Assembly: GCA_009921625.1 (NCBI GenBank)
Contig: RFXN01000002.1
Span: 1 to 47,379, forward strand
Source of the DNA: Candidatus Fonsibacter lacus
GTDB lineage: Bacteria; Actinomycetota; Actinomycetes; Nanopelagicales; Nanopelagicaceae
Length of the DNA stretch: 47,379 bases
Direction of reading: 5' to 3'
Below the pieces are notes generated by a model. That model saw only the letters and a program-made list of their open reading frames with translations. It had not been told where the DNA came from and made no database searches. Shown here piece by piece: positions 10,644 to 18,496 of the stretch (the stretch's first letter is position 1; the number at the start of each line of letters is the position of its first letter). The translations under genes and the position numbers were made by a program.

Positions 10644-11321
10644 ATGTGCGGGCGCTTTGCTACCTCGAAAAGTCTTGATCAGCTGGAAGAAGAGTTTTCG
10701 TTAGTTGGCGTTCCATCTCGAGAGTTGCCACCAAATTGGAACACCGCACCTACTCAAGAAATTTATGTGATGACCGATGGACCTACGCTCGAAATTATGC
10801 GTTGGGGATTAATTCCTTCGTGGGCAAAACCAGATTTCGTCAGCGCGAATACGATTAATGCGCGAAGTGAGAGCGTCCATGAGAAGCCTTCATTTAGGCA
10901 AGCATTTAAGAGTCGACGATGTTTTATTCCTGCAGATGGGTATTATGAGTGGGCTACTGAGTTGGGAAGATTCCCGAGTAAGCAACCTTTCTATATTCAC
11001 CGCGCTGATGCGCGACCGCTCGCTATGGCCGGAATATATGAAAATGGAACAGTTGCGATTATTACTAAGGAAGCAACGGGAACGCTGGCAGATATTCATC
11101 ATCGGATGCCGCTCTTCTTACCAAAATCAATATGGCAGAGATGGTTAGATCCGAAATTAACGGCTGAGAGTGAGTTAAGAGAAATTCTCAGCGAGGGGTT
11201 AACCCCCGAGAGCGCGGGGTTAGTAGCAGATCCTGTCTCCACGAGAGTAAACAAGATTGTGAATAACGGCGCTGAACTCGTTCTCCGGATCGAATTGGGG
11301 GAGCAAGAGACGCTCTTGTAG
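10644..11321 (+). CDS. SRAP (SOS-response-associated peptidase) / HMCES-YedK family protein
   Basis: 225 residues. It starts MCGRF: Cys2, once the Met is removed, is the nucleophile that forms a thiazolidine crosslink with abasic sites in single-stranded DNA. Other family residues are visible: PPNWNTAPTQ, MRWGLIPSWAK, NTINARSE, CFIPADGYYEW and IHHRMPLFL with the catalytic His. It protects abasic sites during replication. The segment between AGIYE and AIITKEA is very short here (NGTV); most relatives carry 10-20 more residues, which could be natural or a small deletion. In mycobacteria the homologue (Rv3226c) also lies next to aroA and near sigH. Confidence 0.9.
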   Translation: MCGRFATSKSLDQLEEEFSLVGVPSRELPPNWNTAPTQEIYVMTDGPTLEIMRWGLIPSWAKPDFVSANTINARSESVHEKPSFRQAFKSRRCFIPADGYYEWATELGRFPSKQPFYIHRADARPLAMAGIYENGTVAIITKEATGTLADIHHRMPLFLPKSIWQRWLDPKLTAESELREILSEGLTPESAGLVADPVSTRVNKIVNNGAELVLRIELGEQETLL

Positions 11322-11325
11322 CTAG

Positions 11326-11378
11326 CCAGTCCAACAACCAGTCCAACAACCAGTCCAACAACCAGTCCAACAACCAGT
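11326..11378. repeat. 12-bp tandem repeat (CCAGTCCAACAA), 4.4 copies
   Basis: Four perfect copies plus CCAGT, beginning 4 bp after the SRAP stop and ending 3 bp before the -35 element of the sigR promoter. The array is identical from copy to copy, suggesting recent expansion. Confidence 0.95.
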
Positions 11379-11381
11379 GAG

Positions 11382-11407
11382 GGAATAAGCAGGACCTCTC
11401 AGGGGTT
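11382..11407 (+). promoter_or_regulatory. SigR/SigH-type autoregulatory promoter
   Basis: GGAAT (11382-11386), 18-bp spacer, GTT (11405-11407). This matches the published SigR consensus GGAAT-N18-GTT of Streptomyces and resembles the mycobacterial SigH consensus. It lies directly before the sigR gene, whose ATG at 11417 is 9 nt downstream, so the transcript would be leaderless or nearly so. Confidence 0.7.
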
Positions 11408-11416
11408 ACTCAAAGT

Positions 11417-12118
11417 ATGGCGGTACAGTGTTCAACTATGACGCCCCCTACCGATTCACAAGCTGGTGCGGGCAAGCAGATTGCTCAGCGCACGCGCGCA
11501 GGAGCAAACACTCCTGCCGTTAGGGGCAGCGCGCAGAGCGTTTTAGCGCGAGCCGAGCTCAATGCACGATTTGAGCGAGAGGCGCTTCCATTTCTTGACG
11601 CTATGTATAGCGCCGCGCTGCGAATGACGAAGAACCCAGAGAGCGCAGAAGATTTAGTCCAAGAAACTTTTGCTAAAGCATTTACCTCTTTTCATCAATT
11701 TAGCGAAGGTACAAATTTAAGAGCCTGGCTTTATCGAATTCTCACTACAACATTTATCAATATTTATCGTAAAGAGCAACGCCAACCACTCATTTCTGAT
11801 GGTGAAATCGAAGAGTGGCAGATCGCCGAAGCAGCCACACATACAAGTGACCAAGGTAAGTCAGCAGAAGTTGAAGCGCTAGAGCAACTTCCCGATAGTG
11901 ACATAAAAATTGCGTTACAAGAATTGCCAGAAGAGTTTCGGCTTGCTGTCTATTTTGCAGATGTTGAAGGTTTTTCATATAAAGAAGTTGCAGAGATTCT
12001 TAATATTCCACCTGGAACTGTGATGTCACGCCTCCATCGTGGCCGTAAGTTACTGAGGGAATCATTGGCCGAATATGCACGCGAACGGGGATTTATAAAA
12101 GAAGGTGATCGCAAGTGA
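11417..12118 (+). CDS. sigR: ECF sigma factor of the SigR/SigH (ECF12) thiol-oxidative stress type
   Basis: 233 residues. Region 2 (about residues 55-125) holds [19 protein letters not shown] and [19 protein letters not shown]. Region 4 (about 165-220) holds [26 protein letters not shown] and [20 protein letters not shown]. The pairing with a zinc anti-sigma gene that overlaps its stop by 4 bp, and the synteny with SRAP and the small biotin carrier (as Rv3223c-Rv3221c), identify the SigR/SigH class. It directs RNA polymerase to thiol-homeostasis genes after disulfide stress. The start at 11417 is preferred over the ATG at 11438 because it falls at the expected transcription start of the SigR-type promoter. 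Confidence 0.9.
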   Translation: MAVQCSTMTPPTDSQAGAGKQIAQRTRAGANTPAVRGSAQSVLARAELNARFEREALPFLDAMYSAALRMTKNPESAEDLVQETFAKAFTSFHQFSEGTNLRAWLYRILTTTFINIYRKEQRQPLISDGEIEEWQIAEAATHTSDQGKSAEVEALEQLPDSDIKIALQELPEEFRLAVYFADVEGFSYKEVAEILNIPPGTVMSRLHRGRKLLRESLAEYARERGFIKEGDRK

Positions 12119-12480
12119 GCGCAAACAGTCATCATCAATTACCATGCACTGAATTTCTCCAAGCGATAGTCCTCTACATCGATCAAGAAATCGAAGATAG
12201 CGCGAGTGTCGAAGCGCTTGAACTTCATTTTCAGCAGTGTCCACCGTGTGCAGAACAGACTGCACTAGAGGCGCAACTCAACCAACAACTCAAAGCTTTA
12301 CTTAATCGGACATGTCGCGAGGTGGCCTCTGAGCAGTTGCGAAGAAATGTCCAAGAAATGTTTAGTCAACCCCAGTTTGAATGGCATCAATCGATTACCT
12401 ACACCGAAATCACAACAGATTCTTTCATCCAAACGCGGGTCGAGATTCACGAGCGGTATGAAAGTGACGAAGAGCGCTAG
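12115..12480 (+). CDS. rsrA: Zinc-binding redox-sensitive anti-sigma factor, RsrA/RshA type
   Basis: 121 residues with a GTG start (GTGA overlap with the sigR stop), giving translational coupling. The ZAS motif HxxxCxxC is clear: His38, Cys42 and Cys45 (HFQQCPPC), with the additional N-terminal Cys11 (PCTEFLQAI). In RsrA, oxidation links Cys11 with one of the zinc cysteines, expels Zn2+ and releases SigR. No membrane segment, so a soluble cytoplasmic sensor. The C-terminal 45 residues are acidic and variable, as in relatives. Confidence 0.9.
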   Translation: MSANSHHQLPCTEFLQAIVLYIDQEIEDSASVEALELHFQQCPPCAEQTALEAQLNQQLKALLNRTCREVASEQLRRNVQEMFSQPQFEWHQSITYTEITTDSFIQTRVEIHERYESDEER

Positions 12481-12511
12481 GCTTTTGTTAATAGCAGCGA
12501 AGAAATCGCTT

Positions 12512-12547
12512 TTCACTGGGAAATTCACTGGGAAATTCACTGGGAAA
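12512..12547. repeat. 12-bp tandem repeat (TTCACTGGGAAA), 3 copies
   Basis: Three perfect copies between rsrA and the biotin carrier gene, starting 31 bp after the rsrA stop. The unit length equals that of the array upstream of sigR, but the sequence is unrelated. Confidence 0.95.
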
Positions 12548-12610
12548 TACGACTAGGCATATCTTCAGCAATACCGTCGAGTAGCGCGCACTTGGGCTAA
12601 GTTGTGGAAC

Positions 12611-12856
12611 GTGAAAGAGGTTATTCGCGCCGAAATGGTGGCCAATGTTTTGGAGGTCACCGTATCCCTTGGAGAGTCGGTCTCTATTGGCGAAACCTTG
12701 CTCCTTCTTGAATCAATGAAAATGGAGATTCCCGTGCTCTCCGAATTTGAGGGTCTCGTTGTTGATGTAGGGGTGGCAGCTGGCGATGTGATCCAGGAGG
12801 GCGATCCGCTGATTACAATCGAAACACCTGGGAAGTTGGAGCGAAAAATAGAATGA
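12611..12856 (+). CDS. Small single-domain biotin/lipoyl carrier protein (TB7.3-like BCCP)
   Basis: 81 residues from the GTG at 12611. The ORF track begins at TTG 12602, but the downstream GTG gives MKEVIRAEMVANVLEV, which lines up with the mycobacterial TB7.3 start. One biotinyl domain: hydrophobic strands flank LLLLESMKMEIPV, the MKM motif, with Lys37 as the biotin (or lipoyl) attachment site. Its mycobacterial homologue (Rv3221c) also follows the sigH operon. No carboxylase subunits lie in this window, so the partner must be encoded elsewhere. The stop overlaps the next start by 4 bp (ATGA). Confidence 0.85.
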   Translation: MKEVIRAEMVANVLEVTVSLGESVSIGETLLLLESMKMEIPVLSEFEGLVVDVGVAAGDVIQEGDPLITIETPGKLERKIE

Positions 12857-13260
12857 GCGCTGAGCGATTTCTTGGCGCGGTTGGCCTCTCACGGATGACT
12901 GTGCGACATGGCGACACCGCAATTGCCTTGGGTAGTGGTGATGTCCCGGTCTTAGGCACTCCAGCAGTTATCGCTCTAGCAGAGAACGCCACGATAGCCG
13001 CGCTCGCCGAATTTCTAGAGCAGAGCGAGACAACAGTTGGTGTGCGCATTGAACTCGACCACAGCGCGACTGCGAGCATTGGCGATGAAGTGGTTGCAAC
13101 GTCTAAAGTTTCTTCGCTCTCTGGGGAAAAGATTATTTTTGAGGTTGAGTGTCATAGTGGAAATCGATTGATTGCAAAGGGAGTAATTACCCGCGTGCTG
13201 ATAGATAGAGTCTCTTTTATCGCTAAAGCGGCAGCAGAAGCGTTAACGCGAGGACATTGA
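12853..13260 (+). CDS. FlK-like hot-dog thioesterase
   Basis: 135 residues, hot-dog fold. The triad described for the fluoroacetyl-CoA thioesterase FlK is matched in order and spacing: Thr36 (LGTPAV), Glu44 (LAENAT), His70 (LDHSAT). Family motifs ETTVGVRIELDH and EVECHSGNRLIAKGV are present. It probably hydrolyses a small acyl-CoA; substrate unknown, and fluoroacetate is unlikely given how widespread the family is. The 4-bp overlap with the biotin carrier gene implies coupled translation and perhaps a shared acyl-CoA/carboxylase context. Confidence 0.75.
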   Translation: MSAERFLGAVGLSRMTVRHGDTAIALGSGDVPVLGTPAVIALAENATIAALAEFLEQSETTVGVRIELDHSATASIGDEVVATSKVSSLSGEKIIFEVECHSGNRLIAKGVITRVLIDRVSFIAKAAAEALTRGH

Positions 13261-13379
13261 TCTCTCAATTATCCCCGCGTTATCTGTTCATCTCAGGTGA
13301 AAATAATTTCCTGAATTGATATTGCTAGTTCTCGCGTACTCGTGCTCACTCGTGCTCAGTTTTTCACTCTTATTCACTT

Positions 13380-13775
13380 TTATTTTTTTGTCGCCCAGAA
13401 AATATCGGAAATCTCATCGATTTTTGCCAACAACTTCTCGGCAACGGTAACATCATTGCTTCCCTTGGTGCCTGCCGCTCCAGCAAGTTTGGTCGCCTCA
13501 TTAAAAAGTGAGTGGAGGTTTGGGTAAGCCTCGAAATGATTAGGCTTGAAGTAATCAGTCCACAAGACCCAGAGATGCTCTTTCACTTGGTGTGAACGCT
13601 CTTCTTTAATGGCAACTGCGCGAGCTTTAAAATCTGGATCGCTACTCGCGTTGTATTTCTCCATTGCCGCTTTAACCGATTGCGCTTCGATTTTGGCTTG
13701 GGCTGGGTCGTAAACGCCACAAGGCAAATCGCAATGGGCATACACAGTCATTGATGGTGTGAAGATATTTTTCAT
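13380..13775 (-). CDS. sodN: Nickel-containing superoxide dismutase (precursor)
   Basis: 131 residues. A 13-residue leader (MKNIFTPSMTVYA) precedes the nickel hook HCDLPCGVY (HCxxPCxxY; His14, Cys15 and Cys19 in the precursor). After cleavage His becomes residue 1, as required for Ni ligation, leaving 118 residues, the usual mature size. The rest is the four-helix bundle typical of NiSOD. It removes superoxide in the cytoplasm. A strong AAGGAG ribosome site precedes the start. It is divergent from its maturation protease, the standard sodN/sodX arrangement in Actinobacteria and marine bacteria. Confidence 0.95.
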   Translation of the reverse strand: MKNIFTPSMTVYAHCDLPCGVYDPAQAKIEAQSVKAAMEKYNASSDPDFKARAVAIKEERSHQVKEHLWVLWTDYFKPNHFEAYPNLHSLFNEATKLAGAAGTKGSNDVTVAEKLLAKIDEISDIFWATKK

Positions 13776-13921
13776 AAGAACTCCTTAAAAAGTTTTTTCT
13801 CTCGTTTTTGAGCTAGCCAACTTGATGGTTCTTCAAACTTTTCCTTACCTCAGCCTACCTCTGCGGGGATTTGAGCGAAATTCGAAACTTCACGGTGGGT
13901 TTACTCTGGTAATTAGGTCGG

Positions 13922-13927
13922 TACGCT
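13922..13927 (+). promoter_or_regulatory. -10 element TACGCT for the leaderless maturation protease gene
   Basis: TACGCT, 6 nt (CAGGCC), then the ATG at 13934. No ribosome site. Confidence 0.5.
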
Positions 13928-13933
13928 CAGGCC

Positions 13934-14356
13934 ATGAGGCGGCTAATTTCTCTCTTGTCGCTTAGAACCGTCCTCGTCGAAGGTCAGTCGATGGCGCCTA
14001 CCTACAACGATGGTGACTGGCTTCTCGTCTCCATGAAGGGGTTTAAGCGAAATGGCGCTGGAATCTCTGGCGGGCGTTGGGGTTCAACCGGTGTTGGCGT
14101 AACTGTCGGCACCGTTTTGCTCGTAGAACGCGAGGAACGACCAGGCGTTATTTTCATCAAACGCTTGATTGATATCCGCATGGATTCTCCAAACCGTCAC
14201 CATTTAACTAACTGGCCAACTTTCTGGGTAGAGGGCGATAACAAATCACTCTCACAAGATTCCCGTACCTGGGGCGCGATATCTGGTGACGAAATAATCG
14301 GCAAAGTTCTCTTTCGAGTTAAAAAAAATAGGCGCGGCAACAACGAAAAAAAATAA
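13934..14356 (+). CDS. sodX: Nickel-type superoxide dismutase maturation protease (S26 signal-peptidase family)
   Basis: 140 residues. It carries the S26 Ser-Lys dyad: EGQSMAPTYNDGD with Ser19, and GVIFIKRLI with Lys76, plus the conserved WVEGDNKSLSQDSRTWGAI box. It is predicted to trim the SodN leader so that His1 is exposed for nickel binding. There is no clear membrane anchor, unlike true signal peptidases. The gene ends in a lysine-rich tail followed directly by the 8-bp repeat array, and its last 38 bp overlap the convergent kgd reading frame. Confidence 0.88.
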   Translation: MRRLISLLSLRTVLVEGQSMAPTYNDGDWLLVSMKGFKRNGAGISGGRWGSTGVGVTVGTVLLVEREERPGVIFIKRLIDIRMDSPNRHHLTNWPTFWVEGDNKSLSQDSRTWGAISGDEIIGKVLFRVKKNRRGNNEKK

Positions 14357-17300
14357 AAAACAAGAAAACAAGAAAACAAGAAAACAAGAAAACAAGAAAA
14401 CAAGAAAACAAGAAAACAAGAAAACAAGAAAACAGAGTTAGGTAAGGTACAGAAGCCATCGAATTGAGCGCAAAGAATGGCCATGGACCTTGGTTTGCTG
14501 GCTCATCCTGAACCCAAAGAATGTTTGCGTTGGGGTGCCTTGCTGCTTCAGATTTAATCGCTGCTGCAGGAAATGGAAACAACTGCTCAACTCGAACGAT
14601 TGCAGTTGTTAACTCATTAAGTTTTGCACGTTCCGCAACAAGGTCGTGATAAATCTTGCCAGAGCAGAAAATTAATCGAGTTGCGTTATTGACCATGGAA
14701 TCTGGAATTACTGTTTGGAAATGGCCCGTGGTGAAATCTTCCAATTTCGAAGCCGCAGCTTTTAAACGGAGCATCGATTTTGGTTCAAAGACGATAAGTG
14801 GGCGACGAGCAGGATTTGCCATATGCCAGCGGAGTAGATGGAAATACGAAGCGGGGCTGGATGGCTGTGCAACGGTCATATTGTTCTCGGCGCAGAGCTG
14901 GAGGAATCTTTCGATGCGAGCAGATGAGTGATCTGGTCCTTGGCCTTCATAGCCATGAGGCAAGAGCATGACAACGGAGGATCGCTCGCCCCACTTTTGC
15001 AGGGCGGAAGAGACAAACTCATCGATGATGGTCTGTGCACCGTTGGCGAAATCACCAAACTGTGCTTCCCAGAGCACAAGTGCATCATCTCGTTCCACCG
15101 AGTAACCATATTCGAAGCCAAGAGCTGCATATTCAGAGAGAAGAGAGTTAACAACGAAAAACTGATTCTCACTAGAAATCAGGCCACGAAGTGGAATCCA
15201 CTCACTGCCATTGCTTCCATCAACAATAACTGCATGGCGTTGGCTAAATGTGCCACGAGCGACATCCTGTCCTGCAAGACGAATATGTTTGCCATCGAGC
15301 AACAGCGATCCGAAAGCGAGCGCCTCACCCATAGCCCAATCGATGGTGCCCTCATTGAGCATCTCGACGCGACGTGAAAGTTGTGGCAACAACTTTGGAT
15401 GAACGGTGAAGCCTTCTGGAATCGCAACTTGAGTTGCGGCAATTTGTCGCGCAACATCCGCGCTAATTGCAGTGGCAGCCTCTTCCGGTGCTAGTGCTTT
15501 CTTAGAATCAAGAGTTGGCGCACTCGCTTCTTTGTTGTGAACCGCAGTGAAGATTGCCTCAAGTTGAGTTTGGAAATCTCGAGTAACCTCCTCAGCCTCT
15601 GCCATGGTGATATCGCCGCGACCGACGAGCGCTTCAATATAAAGAGTGCGCGTTGTTCGCTTGGCATCAATTAATTTGTACATCAAAGGTTGAGTTAAGC
15701 TCGGCTCATCGCCTTCATTGTGGCCACGTCGGCGGTAGCAAATCATGTCGATAACGACATCTTTGTTAAATGCTTGGCGGTACTCATAAGCAAGACGCGC
15801 AACGCGAACGCATGCCTCAGGATCATCGCCATTTACGTGGAAAATCGGCGCTTGTACCATGCGCGCAACATCAGTGGCATACGTTGATGAACGTCCTGCA
15901 CTGGGTGAAGTAGTAAAGCCAACTTGGTTATTGATAACAATATGGATAGTTCCACCGGTGCGATAGCCAGGAAGTTGGGAGAGGTTGAGAGTTTCAGCAA
16001 CGACACCTTGACCTGCAAATGCAGCATCGCCATGGAGCAAGATTGGCAAAACAGAGAATACATCGCGAATATTTATCTTGTCTTGCTTTGCTCGAACAAT
16101 TCCTTCGAGAACGGGATTAACTGCCTCTAAATGTGAAGGATTTGCCGCGAGATATACCTTGGTCTGTGCACCAGAATCAGCGGTGAAGATTGATTGGGTA
16201 CCAAGGTGGTACTTCACATCTCCAGATCCCTGAACTGAATTATCTTGGTAATGACCCTCGAACTCTTGGAAGATTTGGCCATGAGGTTTCCCAGCAACAT
16301 TTGCTAGAACATTGAGTCGACCACGATGTGGCATACCGATACATACTTCATCAAGCTTCTCTTCTGCGGCAGCAATAAGAATTGCATCGAGGATTGGAAT
16401 AACGGACTCACCACCTTCAAGAGAGAATCGCTTCTGCCCAACGAATTTTGTTTGGAGGAAAGTTTCGAAAGCTTCTGCGCTATTGAGTTTGCGCAAAATT
16501 CGAAGCTGTTCGTTCCGATCCATCTTCTCTACTGGAACTTCTAGGCGAACTTGCATCCATTTACGTTCTGCAGGATTACTTAAATGCATGTACTCGATAC
16601 CGATTGTTCGGCAGTATGCGTTACGAAGGATTCCAAGGATGTCCCTGAGTTTCATAAATTGCTTGCCACCAAAACCACCGGTGGCAACCTCGCGGTCAAG
16701 ATCCCAGAGCGTCAAACCATGGGTGACAGTGTCGAGGTCAGGGTGGATTCGAAGCTTAAACTCAAGTGGATCGACATCGGCCATGAGATGGCCACGGCTA
16801 CGGAAGGCATGAATTAACTCTTGGACGCGAGCAGTTTTATGGATGTCATCATCTTTGCTTCGCTCTAAATCGGTATTCCATCTAATAGGTACATAAGGAA
16901 TGCGAAGGGCGGTGAAAATCTCGTCGTAGAAGCCCTCCGCGCCAAGTAGAAGCTCGTGGATTCGGCGCAAGTAATCGCCCGACTGGGCTCCTTGAATAAT
17001 TCGGTGGTCGTAGGTGCTGGTGAGTGTGACAACTTTGCTCACTGCCATTCGGGCGAGTGTTTCCTCATTGGTGCCCTGGAATTCAGCAGGGTATTCCATC
17101 GAGCCAACGCCAAGAATTAATCCTTGGCCTTCCATGAGTCGAGGAACTGAGTGAACGGTGCCCAGAGTTCCTGGGTTAGTTAGTGAAACTGTTGTGCCAG
17201 CGAAATCTTCAACGGTGAGTCCGCCGGTGCGCGCCTTCTTAATAAGCGACTCATATGTTTCAAGGAATTGTGCGAAGTCCATTGATTCGCAACCCTTTAT

Positions 17301-18206
17301 TGATGGTACTAAGAGTTGGCGCGTGCCATCTGATTTTGCAAGGTCAATAGCAATGCCGATGTTGATGTGATCTGGTCTACCAATAGCGGGCTTACCGTCA
17401 ATAGTTGTGTAATACGCATTCATCTCTGGCATCGCGCGTAGCGCTTTAACCATTGCATAACCAATTAAATGCGTGAACGAAACTTTTCCACCACGTGCGC
17501 GTTGCATATGGTTGTTAATAACAATGCGGTTATCAATTAATAATTTCGCTGGAATGGAGCGAACGCTAGTTGCCGTAGGAACATGTAGCGAAGCTTCCAT
17601 ATTGGTGACAACACGAGCTGCAGTTCCTCGTAGCGGATCGACTTGTCCCGCAGAGGGTGAGGTAACAACTGGTGCGCTCTTTTGTAATGGTTGCGCAGGG
17701 AGCGGATCACTTGTTCGAGGCGCTTGTGAAATGACAGATTGCGGCTGTGCTCCCGGTGTTGCAGTAGTTGGCGTCGTCACTGACGGAAGATGAGTTGATG
17801 CCGACGCGCTTGGAGAGCTTGCTGCAGTTGGCGAAGAAGTGGAGATTGGGGCGGGAGCAGGTGCAGCAGGTGCAGCAGGTGTAGCAGGTGCAGCAGAAGA
17901 TGATTGAGCGGCGCCACTTGTTGAAGCGGTTGAAGTAGCTGCTGCACTTTTTGGCGCTGGTGGTCGTCCACCTGCTGCGGGAAGAGTGAGTCCTGGTGGT
18001 GTGGCAAAGTGTTGTTGGGTTTGTGAACTTGTAACGCTGGGCGCTGCTACACCGTTACTTTGACCCGCTGGCGTATTGCCACCATGTGCGAAGAGCGCTT
18101 TCCATTGAGCATCCACTGAATCGGGGTTAGCGAGATATTTTTCATACATCTCTTCAACGAGCCACTCATTGGCGCCAAAATCCCCAGCGAAGTCTGTAGT
18201 CGACAC
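14319..18206 (-). CDS. kgd: Multifunctional 2-oxoglutarate decarboxylase/dehydrogenase E1-E2 fusion with repeat-encoded hydrophobic C-terminus
   Basis: 1295 residues, GTG start with GGGAGAG upstream. Order: N-terminal SucA segment (DFGANEWLVEEMYEKYL, residues ~10-26), Ala/Pro/Ser-rich linker (~45-185), E2-type acyltransferase domain (~190-430; STYDHRIIQGAQSG near 397), then the ThDP E1 domain with GDAAFAGQGVVAETLNLSQL and VINNQVGF (~725-775), RRRGHNEGDEPS and ANQGPWPFFALN. It runs the 2-oxoglutarate to succinyl-CoA (or semialdehyde) step of the TCA cycle in the cytoplasm. Relatives continue after WPF with ~40-45 residues that include a conserved SRPASASPATGS-type segment. Here that part is absent, replaced by SMASVPYLT and three copies of FSCFLVFL from the 8-bp array, then FFIFFRCC. 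Real decay, a variable tail or an assembly join are all possible. Confidence 0.9.
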   Translation of the reverse strand: MSTTDFAGDFGANEWLVEEMYEKYLANPDSVDAQWKALFAHGGNTPAGQSNGVAAPSVTSSQTQQHFATPPGLTLPAAGGRPPAPKSAAATSTASTSGAAQSSSAAPATPAAPAAPAPAPISTSSPTAASSPSASASTHLPSVTTPTTATPGAQPQSVISQAPRTSDPLPAQPLQKSAPVVTSPSAGQVDPLRGTAARVVTNMEASLHVPTATSVRSIPAKLLIDNRIVINNHMQRARGGKVSFTHLIGYAMVKALRAMPEMNAYYTTIDGKPAIGRPDHINIGIAIDLAKSDGTRQLLVPSIKGCESMDFAQFLETYESLIKKARTGGLTVEDFAGTTVSLTNPGTLGTVHSVPRLMEGQGLILGVGSMEYPAEFQGTNEETLARMAVSKVVTLTSTYDHRIIQGAQSGDYLRRIHELLLGAEGFYDEIFTALRIPYVPIRWNTDLERSKDDDIHKTARVQELIHAFRSRGHLMADVDPLEFKLRIHPDLDTVTHGLTLWDLDREVATGGFGGKQFMKLRDILGILRNAYCRTIGIEYMHLSNPAERKWMQVRLEVPVEKMDRNEQLRILRKLNSAEAFETFLQTKFVGQKRFSLEGGESVIPILDAILIAAAEEKLDEVCIGMPHRGRLNVLANVAGKPHGQIFQEFEGHYQDNSVQGSGDVKYHLGTQSIFTADSGAQTKVYLAANPSHLEAVNPVLEGIVRAKQDKINIRDVFSVLPILLHGDAAFAGQGVVAETLNLSQLPGYRTGGTIHIVINNQVGFTTSPSAGRSSTYATDVARMVQAPIFHVNGDDPEACVRVARLAYEYRQAFNKDVVIDMICYRRRGHNEGDEPSLTQPLMYKLIDAKRTTRTLYIEALVGRGDITMAEAEEVTRDFQTQLEAIFTAVHNKEASAPTLDSKKALAPEEAATAISADVARQIAATQVAIPEGFTVHPKLLPQLSRRVEMLNEGTIDWAMGEALAFGSLLLDGKHIRLAGQDVARGTFSQRHAVIVDGSNGSEWIPLRGLISSENQFFVVNSLLSEYAALGFEYGYSVERDDALVLWEAQFGDFANGAQTIIDEFVSSALQKWGERSSVVMLLPHGYEGQGPDHSSARIERFLQLCAENNMTVAQPSSPASYFHLLRWHMANPARRPLIVFEPKSMLRLKAAASKLEDFTTGHFQTVIPDSMVNNATRLIFCSGKIYHDLVAERAKLNELTTAIVRVEQLFPFPAAAIKSEAARHPNANILWVQDEPANQGPWPFFALNSMASVPYLTLFSCFLVFLFSCFLVFLFSCFLVFLFFIFFRCCRAYFF
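14361..14432. repeat. 8-bp tandem repeat (CAAGAAAA), 9 perfect copies
   Basis: 72 bp of uninterrupted CAAGAAAA between the convergent sodX-like and kgd genes. It is not a multiple of three per unit, but three units (24 bp) encode one 8-residue period. It contributes 24 residues to the kgd frame on the minus strand. Gain or loss of single units would change that frame. Confidence 0.97.
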
Positions 18207-18496
18207 TGACTCTCCCAGTACTTGTTTAAGGCAAGGGTATCGAGCCTTGGGGTGAGGGAGTACGGGAGCGCGGGAGCGCGACAGAGCGGGCGAACTCTAG
18301 GGCCTTGGCTGCGGTGCAGGGCGAGATGGGCCATGACATGGAGTCCGTAATGTGGGGCGATGTGTTCTCGAATATCAAGAATCATTCACGTTGCCGACCG
18401 AGCGCGGGCGCTGGAGAGTATGGCCATGAAAAACAGTCACGCCTTCCATCAGCTACGCCTATTTATGGCGTTAATAGCGCTCATGCGGGTTGAGCA
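18207..18496. other. Intergenic region between kgd and SDR gene
   Basis: About 290 bp separating divergent genes. It holds an 8-bp direct repeat (CGGGAGCG, two copies, 18263-18278) and presumably the kgd and SDR promoters, though no box is convincing. The ORF at 18305-18493 has no recognisable protein features and ends against the SDR start. Confidence 0.4.

Noticed and set aside
11188-11373. Minus-strand ORF with LDWL repeats
   Set aside because: Translation of the 12-bp tandem repeat on the antisense strand of the SRAP end; no ribosome site or family match.
14361-14432. CRISPR-like regular repeat
   Set aside because: Units are contiguous with no spacers and no cas genes nearby; the same holds for the other arrays in the window.
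14197-14484. Minus-strand ORF of 95 residues spanning the 8-bp array
   Set aside because: Only an alternative frame of kgd and the repeat; no family features, and it exists because no frame of the repeat contains a stop.
18305-18493. 62-residue ORF between kgd and the SDR gene
   Set aside because: No recognisable composition or motif, no ribosome site, and it fills the divergent promoter region.
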